Shown piece by piece: positions 23,190-34,332 of a DNA stretch of 64,000 nt (its first letter is position 1; each line of letters opens with the position of its first letter). The notes under the pieces were generated by a model, which did no database searches, was not told the DNA's origin, and worked only from the letters and a program-made list of their open reading frames with translations. A program made the position numbers and the translations under genes. This DNA comes from Rhodamnia argentea (lineage: Eukaryota; Streptophyta; Magnoliopsida; Myrtales; Myrtaceae): NCBI RefSeq assembly GCF_020921035.1, contig NC_063156.1, positions 29,684,283-29,748,282 of the forward strand, given 5' to 3'.

Positions 23190-24891
23190 ATGGGAGAGGT
23201 CTTCTTCTTCGCTTTCGAAACGGTGTCTTCTCCTTCTGCGTGTGTTTTGTGCGCTGATTCCTTTTGGTCTGTGGGTTGTGCAGGAGGAGAAGAAGGCGCA
23301 GGCTCAGGAGGAGGCCAATAAGACGGAGGAAGCGAAACCGGACAAGAAGGAAGAAGAGAAAAAGCCCGAGAAAGCGGCCGATGAAGGGAAAAAGGCCGAG
23401 GAGTCCAAGGACGGGAAGGAATCCAACGACCCGCCTCCCCCTCCGCCTGAGATAGTGCTCAAAGTCTACATGCATTGCGAGGGCTGTGCTCGCAAGGTCC
23501 GCCGGAGCCTCAATGGCTTTGATGGTCAGTCCTGAAGCTGTGCTGAATCCGTGATTTCGACCGGTGCTCTGCTCCGAGGTTCAAAATGTTTCTTCTTTCT
23601 GTTTTGATTGATTCTTTTTTTGGTAGGAGTGGAAGAGGTGACGACGGACTGCAGGACGCACAAGGTGGTGGTGAAAGGAGAGAAAGCAGATCCACTCAAA
23701 GTGTTGGAGAGAGTTCAGAAGAAGAGCCACCGACAAGTGGAGCTTCTCTCTCCTATTCCGAAGCCGCCTGCACCAGAAGACAAGAAGCCTGAAGAGAAAG
23801 AAGCCCCCAAGCCCGAAGAGAAGAAAGAAGAGGTCCGCCGCCTCCTTTTGCTTCAAAGATTCAACTTTCTGTCTGACTTTTGGTTTGGGTCTTCGATCTT
23901 CATTTGATTCTTTTTTTCTGGGCACAAAATGTCGTTCAGCCGCCGCAGGTGATCACGGTGGTGCTCAGCGTTCATATGCATTGCGAGGCTTGTGCTCAGA
24001 CAATCAAGAAACGCATCCTCAGAATGAAAGGTGTGAACTTTTTCACTTCCGACGTCATTTATCATCACGCTGTCTTCGTATTCGATGATTTCATAATGTG
24101 ATGATTTGAAAGAGAAAGAAAACACCCTTTTCTTTTTTCAAATAAAAGTTTTACGCTTTACTTTGAATCTCTATAGAAAAGGACTTCAATCAGAATCCTA
24201 TCATAAGTTCAGATTCAGGGGAATACCGTTGGAATGGATTGAATAATGCATCTCTTATCAAATCAGATTCATTCTTTTATGACCGAATCCATTGAATTAA
24301 TATCTCAACAAGAAATTCCTCCGGTCGACTTGTATTCGACCCTTCTCTTCGCACTCATCAAGCCAAAGCCCGATCCTGACAATAAACAATCGGATTCTGG
24401 TCGTTTCAGGGGTGGAATCAGCTGAGCCAGATCTGAAGAGCTCACAGGTCACGGTGAAGGGGGTGTTCGAGCCCCCGAAGCTGGTGGAGTACGTGCACAA
24501 GAGGACGGGGAGGCACGCGGCGATAGTGAAGCAAGAGCCGGAGAAGAAAGAGGAAGAGAAGGCCAAAGACGCCAAGGAAGAGAAGAAGGCGGGCGACGGA
24601 GGAGGAGGGGATAAGAAGAGCGAGGGAGAGAGCAAAGAGAAGAAAGAAGGCGACGCCTCCGCCGAAGCCAAGGCAGAGGCCACGGAAGAGAACAAGGTGG
24701 TGGAGATGATGAAGAACGAGTACTATTACAATCAGTTTTACTCTGCCCCGAGAAATGTGCCTGTGGATCATCTCTACGCACCTCCGCCGCCATACAATTA
24801 CAATCATCAACCTTTCGTGGCTGCACCATACAATCCTTACCCTCCTGAGATCTTCAGCGATGAGAACCCTAACGCCTGTTCTGTCATGTAA
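23190..24891 (+). CDS. HIPP7: Heavy-metal-associated isoprenylated plant protein, HIPP7-like
   Basis: Metal-binding, prenylated plant protein with two HMA domains. Five exons: 23190-23198, 23284-23524, 23627-23832, 23940-24030, 24410-24891; 342 aa, GT-AG, in frame. Exon 1 encodes only MGE. A lysine/glutamate-rich N-terminus leads through a proline run to HMA1 with MHCEGC (residues 66-71). HMA2 has MHCEAC (165-170). Both keep the MxCxxC metal ligands. A second charged K/E linker follows HMA2, then a tyrosine- and proline-rich tail. The protein ends CSVM, a CaaX box expected to be farnesylated, giving membrane or nuclear attachment. Intron positions one base into the Gly codon in each HMA domain (G|V at both GFDG-VEE and MKG-VES) suggest duplication of one ancestral HMA exon pair. 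It is closest in my memory to Arabidopsis HIPP7 (ATFP3); subgroup placement is less sure than the family. Confidence 0.93.
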
Positions 24892-27800
24892 AAACTGAGA
24901 CACCCTGAGGGTAGAAATGGGAATAAGAACCTTTCCCCCTTGTCGTGCTCCATGCTCTGCAAGTGGCCTGTCCCTTGTTTAAAAGCATAAAATCTACAGA
25001 TTAGGCTGTAGAGTTTTGTTGTAGTCTTTTCTTCTGTACTGCCCTTTTCCCTTTCTCCTCCCCACCTCTCGCTATATTATAAAAGAGACGTTTAAAGGTC
25101 ATGTTAACATAGAAAAACAAAAGCACCATGACATGAAAACAGAATTCTGCACCTTTTGGGACTCGGTAAAACTTAAACAATTCTGGGTTTCTGTTTTGGG
25201 ATGGTTGATGTATTGTTCAAGTGTTGAGATTCCTAGGCAGGTCTTTACTTCTCACGCGCTCTGTTCGGCTCGCGGACAGGTGGGTTTGGCTGGTTGGTTG
25301 AGCGAGTGAAATGAGTGAAACATGGACCTGAAGATTCTAAACATTAACGCATGTTTCGCCACTCACCAGCACTGGTTTGGTGTGTGTGGTGAGTAGTGAA
25401 TTGACGCCCGGTACATGTGCCCCACCGAGATCGACGTTGGGGCAGAAACAAAGTAAAAGGCTATTTCAATAGTCGTTCGTTAACTGTTAGGTTGAGATGA
25501 AAACTTAGAAATGAAAAGGGGTGTCGGCCACTTTATCGCTCGTTAAGGTGTGCCCGGCCTGTTTAAGGATGGAGATGAGACAAATCAGGCGGTGGGAGGG
25601 AGGTCAAAAAATTATTGGTAGGAAGCTGTTTGTGGGGAGCGAGATGTTTAAGCAAACGGGTGTAATGAGATCGTCCTTGAGCAAATTTGAGAACTTTTTC
25701 ACATTTGGAAACTATTTGAAAATAAGATGGCTGTGCAAAGTTGCAATAGCTTATAAGAAACAGGGCGCATGCAGAGATTTATGAGTTTTAAGTCTAAATG
25801 CAATGCAGTTTATGCATTGGTCTCCACGTTGTGTCTAAACACTTGAGAACGGTGAAGAGATGTAACAAACAAATTTTTTTCATAGCTATCCAGGTCGTGA
25901 GCTAAAATTCCGCTCTAAGTCCGGTTAACTGTTCATAAAACAGGGAACTGTGTCGAGAGATCCTGGAAGCAAAAAGACATTTAAATGGATCTGCCATACG
26001 TATGAGGATATCTAGGATAAAGATATGAAGATGATGTTATGAGCAATGTCCTTTTTTCTTTCCGACAGAGCAATAATGGAGGAGTGGTGATTACTACTAC
26101 GAATGCTCAGAGGCCTGCTGCATAGGCAAACCTCATATGGTTGAAGGCAAGCAAAGAGTGACGTGGTGATGAGTGTGGTACTGGCTCGTTCCGGAAACAC
26201 AAGCAAAGATTTTCCTGGGGTCGGTGGCGGGGAAAGACATAATAACATCGTCATGGTTAGGTGGAGGCAGTAACTCTCGGCCTCTTGTGGTAGCTATGGG
26301 AGTATTGTATAGGGTGGCGAGTGAAGGCCGTGCGTGTTCTGCGTCCAAAAGTCCAATGAGTCGAGTGGAGTTCCTCATTGGGTTGGAGTGGGGAGGGGGT
26401 GGGAGAGAGATTCTCAGCTGCCATAAATGGGATAAAGCTCCGCTTGCACATGGCGCTTTCGCCCTTTCCTGCGGCTTTGTCGAAGGCCTGTCTCAAACCA
26501 GTCTTCGCACGTCTCATTCATGCCTCAGTACCCAACTCGTCTCTTGGATGAAAGATTTGAGGGTCCATCATGAATCACTTGGCCATTCCCCCTGACAGAT
26601 TCGTCCCTGTCTTTTTATCATCTTCTTCCCTTCCCCTGTTTCAACCTCAGTCATGCTTTGTCGAAATCCATCAGAAGCTTAAGATCAATATTCGACTGTT
26701 TGATTTATATTTGTGAATGTTTATGTTTTGTATTATGTCTGAGCTACTTCGGGGATGATGCACGTACGAAGATGAGTGGGGAGGAAAGCTTAAATAAAGA
26801 GTGAAACGGAAGAGGCCATTTCGGATTTTAAACAAGGATGGAAAGTACCCAAAAAAAATAAAAATAAAACAGACTTCATGGTTACCCTCATCCCCAGAAG
26901 GAACGAAAACACACCCAAAAAAGATGATGGGGTGACGAAACTGCCGGTTCGAGAAATCAAAAGAAAATTGCAATGGAGGATGATGCAGAGGAGGTTTGGC
27001 CATTTTGTGGAAAGATAAGGCAAGGCAAGGCAAGGCAAGTGGGCCTTTCTCCTCTCGTTTTCATCAAGAACCTCCTCTCGTTTGCTTTCTCCATCTTCTT
27101 TTTATTTTATTTTATTTTGGCTTTTGTCCTCTCTCTGAAAAGGAGTAGCCAACGTTTCATAACATCATCATCATCATCATCATCATGTGTACAAAACAAG
27201 GTTAACCGTGAGAACTAGGGAACGAAACATTTTGAATATGATGATGATGATGATATCATCTTGAAGCGGCGAATGCAAGAGACAAAAGGGAAGGGGTGGT
27301 GTCGTTGTCGCTGTAACCAAGAAAGCAGAAGGGTTGTGGCATTTGTGTTCCAATTCTCATCCGACCCACGCCACGATCGATTGGACCAAACAGAGGAGGG
27401 GGGACCCCAATCGCTCTTTTTTATCGCAAAAAGTAATATCAATCCCTTTTCCGAAAGGGGTAACTAAACTGCTAGTAAATATGCTCGATAATAAAAGGAA
27501 ATTTGATGTCTGAACTACTGACTACTCAAATTAAGAGAAGATTAAGTATGTGTTGCAGTGTTGGACAATCTCTGTATTTTTTAGTTTTACCGAAATTAAG
27601 GATTTTAATTAAAAGCAAACGAAGAACTATTAGAAGAATGGAAAAATAAAGGGCAAATCCCAAAAAGGGTAGGGGAGGGGGGTGGTGGCCAAAGTTATCG
27701 TAATCACGTACTACGAGGAGTCTCGGAAACGTTGAGAACGAACTCCAAAGCAAAGTCCCAACCCTACCTTTTAAGCACTTTTAGGTGTTGCCAATCCAAA

Positions 27801-27930
27801 CTCCTATCCTCCATCTTTCCTTCTTCCTTTTTCAGAAGCATATATTCCATGAATGGGACCCCATTGCGTATGTCAAATTGAAGCTCTACTATACGTTCAC
27901 TGGAAGGGTTAAGACCTAGATGATCCTCAA
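24892..27930. other. Long intergenic region, no gene seen
   Basis: It begins with the HIPP 3' UTR. Frames such as 26173-26595 plus have no domain, intron pattern or composition that persuades me. Simple repeats are present: CAAGG units at about 27016-27039, ATC/CAT trinucleotides at about 27164-27186, GAT units at about 27236-27255. No TE family recognised. Confidence 0.4.
27016..27039. repeat. Pentanucleotide microsatellite (CAAGG)n
   Basis: About four to five tandem CAAGG units within otherwise unremarkable intergenic DNA. Confidence 0.85.
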
Positions 27931-27934
27931 AAAT

Positions 27935-28170
27935 ACCATCATAACACGATCCAAATAAGCCTCACTTACCGATATCTGAGCAATTCTTCCTATTGCTTTT
28001 ACAGAACTTCGCTTTTGTATCATCAGAACGTCACCCATTAATACAACACCAACATTATTTGATTCCAAATTCAGAACAATCCCTATTGTACCCTCTTCAA
28101 ATTCTACTAATTTACCCGCCATTACTTCATCAAGACTGTAAATAAGAGCAATGCCGTCTCCATGACCCAC
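27935..28170 (-). pseudogene. atpA: Nuclear fragment of chloroplast atpA (NUPT)
   Basis: On the minus strand the translation reads [32 protein letters not shown] and IAQI.VSEAYL, which is the N-terminal region of the plastid ATP synthase alpha subunit. Only about 75 residues of a protein of roughly 500 aa are present. Substitutions hit normally invariant positions (for example GDG to GDV at the end of the VVLMGD segment), and homology stops abruptly after the DRV motif. It is therefore a decayed plastid-to-nucleus transfer, not a functional gene. Flanking sequence on both sides is not recognisably plastid. Confidence 0.85.
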
Positions 28171-28539
28171 AACTCTGAATCTGCTACAAATACACAAGAT
28201 TTTATTGAATTTCATCACCTGAGCAGGAGCAGAGAAGAGGTGAGGTGGGGTGGGGTCGCCACTCGCCACCCACTAAATTCGACTGACAAGCTCCAGAGCT
28301 CCCATTGGATTCATCTCGGGCCCCATGCGACACCCAAAAATGAAAGCCTCATACACTCTCTCTCTCTCGCTACCCCCGCAGTTGCGACGGTGATGATGAG
28401 GCGGTTGGTGGTTATGAACACTTTGAGGAATAACAAGCTAAGCTTAAGCTAAGCTCGTTTTTTCATGTACCTTCCCTCTTTCCTTTTTTAAATTTTATTT
28501 TCTCAATTTAGAGAGGAAAACATAACAATGTCGCTACTC
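28171..28539. other. Intergenic, no gene seen
   Basis: Short CT microsatellite near 28357-28368; no gene or recognised repeat. Confidence 0.4.
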
Positions 28540-29107
28540 CCTAGCGAAGGTCAGCGATTCCAGATTCCACACGAATTTCGCCTAAAATCCGAAACTTGCT
28601 TGTCATAACAATTTTCTTTTTTTTTCGAACTCGAAACTTACCCCGTCACGAATTCTAGAGTTAGGTTTCAAGGTTTGTTTCGCCTGTATTTTTAATTGAA
28701 CGATTGCGATAAATCATCACTTCTAATGATCATCATTTATTACTATAATTTATTTACCACAAACTTATATTTAGACGCATGAATATGTACGAACCATTAA
28801 CAAAGTAAAATTCTTAATATAAATCGACAAAATTTGAAGTTCAGTCTAGCGATTTCGGATTATACACTTATTATTGGACGTTTTGAAATACTATATGATT
28901 GCATGAATAAATATATAAAGAAAATGCACAAAAAACTTAATACGGGTTTTGGGTTCTACCTACCTGAAACATGACGGTTGAAACATATTCATCAGGTTTT
29001 AAAATTTGAAATTTACTCTACATACCTTAAAACCCGAAATTGAATGGGTAGAAAATCGGTTTGATTCTAGGTTCTAGATTTTATCCCGAAATTACGCTCA
29101 TTCTTAA
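28540..29107 (-). mobile_element. hAT-like non-autonomous repeat, minus-oriented copy
   Basis: Read on the minus strand, the block begins AAGAATGAGCG and follows the same order of motifs as 5083-5462, including 'gggttttaaggtatgta', 'ttcatgcaatc', 'gtataatc' and 'gtggtaaataaattatagta'. The clearly homologous part is about 28735-29107; the extension to 28540 is suggested by further 'aactcgaaact' and 'gattccagattccac' motifs and is less certain. Confidence 0.5.
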
Positions 29108-30631
29108 TTCTCGGTGCTCGACACGACGAGGACGGTGCTCGTCTTCTCAAATATGCTTTAAATTACATCAATCTATCTCTCTTCAGTTTTGTTGTAGAAT
29201 AGTATGGATTCAAGTTTTCGGCGGCTCGCGCTTTTGATTTTGACGTTTGTCGAATTATGACAAGTTAGAAAAGAAAGGGAATTCTTTAAGATTCTGTTGA
29301 ACTATCGATTTCCTATAATATAGTCGACACAATAATTGTACCGGATTCTGTAGAATGCATGTGCGAGACCAGCGAAATAAGAAAACGTAGTACTACAGCC
29401 CATGTTACCGTGCCTCAATGCACTTTCCTTCGTGGATGAAAAATCACATAGAATAGATATTGTAAGTTAACGTGATTAGGAACGTAATTAAGCGGGGGAA
29501 GGAACTTGAATTATATTAAAGGGACAATACTGTTAGGAACGGTATAATCTTAATCGTAGCTATACACATCATTGTTTCATATTTTTACATAAAATACTTA
29601 TTAATTAAGAGTTCGTGTGATCGAAATAATTGATAATATCTGCAGCGTAAGAATTCGACTTTTACTGTCTCTAGCGAGTTACGTGAATTTTTTAAAATTG
29701 GCTCTTGTGTTTTTACTTTTTTCTTGTTTTAAACTTCGATAGTGAAATGATAGGTGGGCGAAACGGTCCGCGGTCCCCACCAACCCAAAGATTTCGCTTG
29801 ACGGACTCGAGCCCACGTGACGAACTCCATCGCCTTTATCAATATTTCCGTCTCGTAACAAGTACCGCATTTCCGACGTCGTACTCTTCGCGCACGAGTC
29901 GCGACAAATGGCAAACTGAATGACGATGAGGAACGACGTCGCATTCTTATAACCCGAAGAAGACTTGCGAGCGCGACACGTTGCCTGGGGGGATACAGAG
30001 CTGGCTGGCGAAGTACGACTTGTCGAGCGACTTGATTGTCGCGTTGGAGCTATTATTCTGCTGTCTTCGAGAACGAGTTTTCGATTTTATATTGGAACGA
30101 TTATGATCCAGCAGGGCGGGGGGAGGCGTGCACTTGGACTTTTGAAGATAAAAATATAGGATGAAGCTGAGTCAGGCTGGGTGGGATTCTGGGGGGTCAC
30201 GTGGCGACGCTGATTGAGAATTTTGTCAGGCCTACCGAGCCCGCCATCCTAATTTTAGCATCTTTGTACCCGCCCTTCTGCTTTTTATGAACTGTATTTT
30301 TGTATGCATGCGCCGTCGCAATCTGGGGTTGCGTGATGTAAACCGTGACGAAAAGAATGGGGGAGACGAGGAATTTGGATTGGGACTAAGTTAGTTCCTT
30401 CCTTACCGGTTCTCGTCGTTCCGCCTCGGAAGCTTTAGCTAAAACCTTCGAATGGGACTGCGGAGACGATAACTTTGGCGAACACACGCGCAGAGGAATC
30501 TCCCTGGCACTATGAAGTTGAGTTGATGGGATAGAGCTGACTGAAAGCGCGAACGGCTGAGCGAGACGACTGCAACAGTCGTGGCGCCTGATGTTTCTGG
30601 CTAATTGACGAGTGGATGATTAATTATCAAT
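29108..30631. other. Intergenic, no gene seen
   Basis: Moderately GC-rich from about 29750 to 30560, with short open frames on both strands that share no recognisable motif. No repeat family recognised. Confidence 0.4.
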
Positions 30632-31216
30632 TAATTATTCAAAAAACCTTAAATCTATTAAGCTTTATCTAATTCAATCATAAATCATAAATATTTCGAC
30701 AATTTACCAATTAAGTTTATCCGACTAATTTTAATCAAAAATCGCCGACTTGAATGTCCGTGGTGCCACCTAGCTAGGAAGGTCAACGCTAGCATGGACA
30801 ATCTTTTATATATTTTTCTTAAAATTTATTTTTTTTTTCTTTCTTTGCTTTTTTTTTTTTTAAATCAAGTCCAGCAGACTCTTGCCAACCAAATGCGAGG
30901 GCCGACGAACATGTTTAGCTACTGGGTAAGCCGCGACCCTTACTAGCGGCAGATAAAAAAAGAAAAAAAAGATGAAGAAGAAGGACAAAATTAGAAGACT
31001 CGGATTTTTTTCAAAGAAAGATTAAAAAATTGTCAACGTCGGCTTTAGTCGTGTCATACAGAATGTTCGGCATCTACGTCAGCAATTTCCGACACAAATT
31101 GGTCGGATGAACTCGATTGGTAAAGTGTCAAAAGATTTATGACTCAATTGGAAAAATCGAAAAGCTTAGAATCGAAAGTACAATAGGTTTAGGACTTTTT
31201 TTTAGCAATTTTCCCG
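30632..31216. mobile_element. Fold-back family A, complete copy
   Basis: Left arm ('ccttaaatctattaagc', 'aaaaatcgccgacttgaatg', 'gtgccacctag'), T-rich linker, GC-richer core about 30868-30955 ('gcgagggccgacg', 'aagccgcgaccc'), A-rich linker, right arm ('ttgtcaacgtcgg', 'gtcagcaatttccgac', 'gtgtcaaaagatttatgactc', 'aataggtttaggactttt'). Arms are inverted. Confidence 0.65.
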
Positions 31217-32355
31217 TGATCGATGTGTGCATACAAGCACGGCGTAGTGAAACTAAATAGGTGGAGAGAAATCACGTGTATATAAACGACATGTATTAGA
31301 AATGAAAAAAAAAAGGTATTATGCCTATCTGGGTATTTGTTATCATTGTGTCTTTATGAAAACCACTTCAGTAGAGGGTGACAAGTGTAAAATTACATAA
31401 TTGGGTATTTCTTATTGTTACCCTTCTCGATTGTTTTTGAATTGGGTGACACTGTTATTGAGAAAGCAGCAGTTAGGCATTCTGACTCAGAATCATTTCG
31501 AGTCATATGGAAGCTCATGCTACGGTCCAGAATGAGAGAACGTCAGATTGGGATTTAGGTGGGGACGGGGGTTGATACTTGACAGGGGTTGGATGAATCT
31601 GTATTGCCAATGCCAATGCCGATGATCATGCTCTTGTCTCTCTCCTTTCTTTCTCTTTCTTAGGCACCAAATCGCTTGACGGGATATTCTGGTCAAAGTC
31701 CTCTCCGAACTATTTGTTGACAATTACTATTATATGTTAGCGGATGGATCGGAGGATGGGAAGGAAAGAGACTGTTGCGGACCGAAAAAGGCATGAGATT
31801 GAGGCATCACATGGTTCTTCCATGTTACACACGAGACAAAACTAGTCCTATAATAATATTATTATTATTACTATGGCAAGGGTCTTGATTCTCTCCTTTT
31901 TTGCCTCTATGTGCGGACATAGGTTGTTCTCCTCTTTCTCTGGTCGGGCCCTGAGGACAGGTGGCCCACAGATTTGACGTGGACCATCCGAAATGGGTCT
32001 GCATTCGATTGCTCCTATAAACCTAAGTTAAAAGATGTAAAAAGGAGTTGATAATGACTTGGAATTGGAATTGGGCCAATACTATTTCATCCGTACTGGG
32101 CCAATTTCTGGGCAGTAGGCCTATTGACTTCTTCCCTATTCTTGAAGAAACATCTGGCGCCGACCATGATGGCCAAGATCTTATAAAGAAATCTTCAGGT
32201 AGAGGGGCAGAAACTTGAAACCAAAGTAACTATAAATTGCCTGAAGGTTTGATACTTGAGGAAAGAGCAAAAGGCAGAGAGAGAGAAAGAGACAGACAGA
32301 GGAGGCTTGAGGCCTGAGAAAAGAACAAAGGCATGGTTTGTCGTCTGTCCAAGAA
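31217..32355. other. Intergenic / distal HVA22 upstream region
   Basis: No gene recognised. An ATT/TTA-rich simple tract lies near 31850-31872 and a GA-rich tract near 32278-32300. Confidence 0.4.
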
Positions 32356-32449
32356 GACGTGATGCATGCATGCGCTAATATACCTTGGCGGGCTACTTTT
32401 GTTCCCTCGATTAAGGCAGAATCCGATGCCAATCTCTCCCGCTATATAT
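32356..32449 (+). promoter_or_regulatory. ACGTG core, RY element and TATA-like box upstream of HVA22-like gene
   Basis: ACGTG (ABRE core) at 32356-32360, CATGCATG (RY element) at 32364-32371, and TATATAT at 32443-32449, about 90 bases before the start codon. In plants, ABRE plus RY pairs mark ABA- and seed-regulated promoters, which suits an HVA22 family gene. Spacing from the TATA box to the ATG leaves a leader of only about 60 bases. Motifs are seen; function is inferred. Confidence 0.45.
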
Positions 32450-32537
32450 GCGTAACTATATCACCACATCTCTGTCCTCCTCCTAACTTTCTTAGACCAC
32501 GAAATCGGCCGAGGAACGAAAGAAGAGAGAGTACATA

Positions 32538-33833
32538 ATGGGTCAGTTGTGGACATCGTACCAAAACTTCCGCGCCCTCGCCGGGTAATCTCCTGTCTCA
32601 ATCCACATTTGATTATTTACAGATTTTCTTCTTGTTTTCCCGGTAACCGTCTCTGACACATACTTTCTTCCTTGTGTTTTTTCTTGGCATCGTTGGCAAA
32701 AATTCATTCAGACCGGTACTCATGCTGCTGTATCCTTTGTAAGCAAGTCCTTCTCTGCACTTTTTGATTATTTTATTATTTAATACAAAATAAAAAAGAA
32801 TAGAATCAACAAGACTGTTAATCTGAAGTAATTAATACTAAGCACGTTATTACGGATTCAAAAATTGAATAATGAAGTGATAAGACAAATTATCAAACAG
32901 GCGGTTAGGAAAATAGGGTCGTGTTCGGTTGGGAGGCATTCTTCTCGCCTGACCTAAACGGACTAGGCCTACGATTTCTAGGATCGGCATAAATGCCTGG
33001 TTCGGCATTTAGAGAATTGATTTATGTCGTACTAAATCGGTCCAATCTATGGTAGTCTTTGTGTAACCCGATAATTTTTTTTTACTAAAAAACTTGTTGG
33101 TTCTCACAGTTCTCATCCTAACATTCAATTATAGCATGTTCAACGTGAAAGAGGATTACTTTGAAATCTCCAAATCTCAGGATAGCTCGATGCTTAGCGT
33201 TTGAGCACGATTTGAATAGCTGTGTTCTTCATTAATCAATTTTTGACTTTATAGAGTGCCTAGTGAATAATCACGTCCTTCAACTTTTAAATGTGTTTAT
33301 CACTGTTTTTAATGTTTTGTGCCTGGGCTTCTTTGGCCCGGGTGCCTGGCTGTCTGGACCGATTGCTCATAGACTAAGCATGAAACTAATGACTACTTAC
33401 AAACATAAGTGGGTGTGGACAACGAATTGCAGACAAGCATCGATAATGGCCATAGAGAGCAGACCGATGAATGCGGAAGAGAATGAGCAATGGCTCGCTT
33501 ACTGGATCCTGTACTCGTTTCTCACCCTCATGGAGATGTTATTCCAACCCCTTTTGCAATGGTACCCTCCTCTTCATTTTTCCTTGTTTCGCATCATTTG
33601 ACAAAAGCTTTTCCAATGTCGTGGTCGCTGATATTATGACAATGGCTGCGTCTGGCATTTACATGCTCGCCTCATTGTTTAGGATCCCGATATGGTATGA
33701 TGCGAAGCTGCTGTTCGTGATGTGGCTGGTCTCTCCCAACTGCCAAGGGGCCGCTTTTCTTTACGACAAGATCGTGAGAGGGCACATCCTCAAGAAACTC
33801 GAACATATCACGGACCGATACAAGTCCCAGTGA
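32538..33833 (+). CDS. HVA22-like protein (TB2/DP1/REEP family)
   Basis: Endoplasmic-reticulum membrane-shaping protein of the TB2/DP1/REEP/Yop1 family; barley HVA22 is ABA- and stress-induced. Four exons: 32538-32584, 32712-32738, 33433-33561, 33683-33833; 117 aa, GT-AG and in frame. Exon 2 encodes only nine residues (PVLMLLYP plus split codons). The translation shows the first hydrophobic hairpin (GPVLMLLYPLQASIMAIES), the family signature NEQWLAYWILYSFLTLMEM, then IPIWYDAKLLFVMWLVSP and NCQGAAFLYDKIVRGH, ending DRYKSQ. YPLQAS replaces the common YPLYAS. The protein is short, with no long C-terminal tail. The family call is firm; the letter subtype cannot be decided. Confidence 0.92.
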
Positions 33834-34332
33834 TGCTATTTCGTCTGTCAATACATCTCTCCCCCTCTCTGATCCAAAGTAATTAATGATGTTCTTCGTC
33901 ACGATTTGCCAAGAAACTTATCAAAAAACGAAAAAGGTTTAGCTCTGATATACTGAAGACCGATATGGATAATCAAAAGTAGACATATGCAGGGCTCCTC
34001 TATGTACATTTCTTCTGGCTCCCATCATTTGAAGAATTTAAAGGGCTAGTGTATTATTTTTCTCTTTTCACTTTATCCGTGATTGTATTCTTGGAGATTT
34101 GCTCGTTTTGATTTGGGAACAAGAATTTAACCAAACCAACTAAGCATTATAGTGTGGATATCAGTCATTGCTGCGTCTTTCTCTAACTCACATCACATGC
34201 CACCTTAACCTTAAGGCCATCGCGATCCGCCCCCTCTCTTCTCATATTCATTTGCCATTTGATCGTTCAAAAAGTATGGTCATAAAATAGAAATTTTTGT
34301 TGAGGGTGTCCTGTCAACATTTGACATGATCC
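33834..34332. other. HVA22 3' UTR and spacer
   Basis: Downstream of the HVA22-like stop; no gene or recognised repeat before the duplicated segment begins. Confidence 0.4.

Noticed and set aside
22744..23475. 243-codon minus-strand open frame over the HIPP gene
   Set aside because: Antisense shadow of the HIPP leader and lysine/glutamate-rich exon; Leu/Arg/Ser-rich with no domain.
26173..26595. 140-codon plus-strand open frame
   Set aside because: No known motif, no splice context, and overlapping antisense frames; probably chance.
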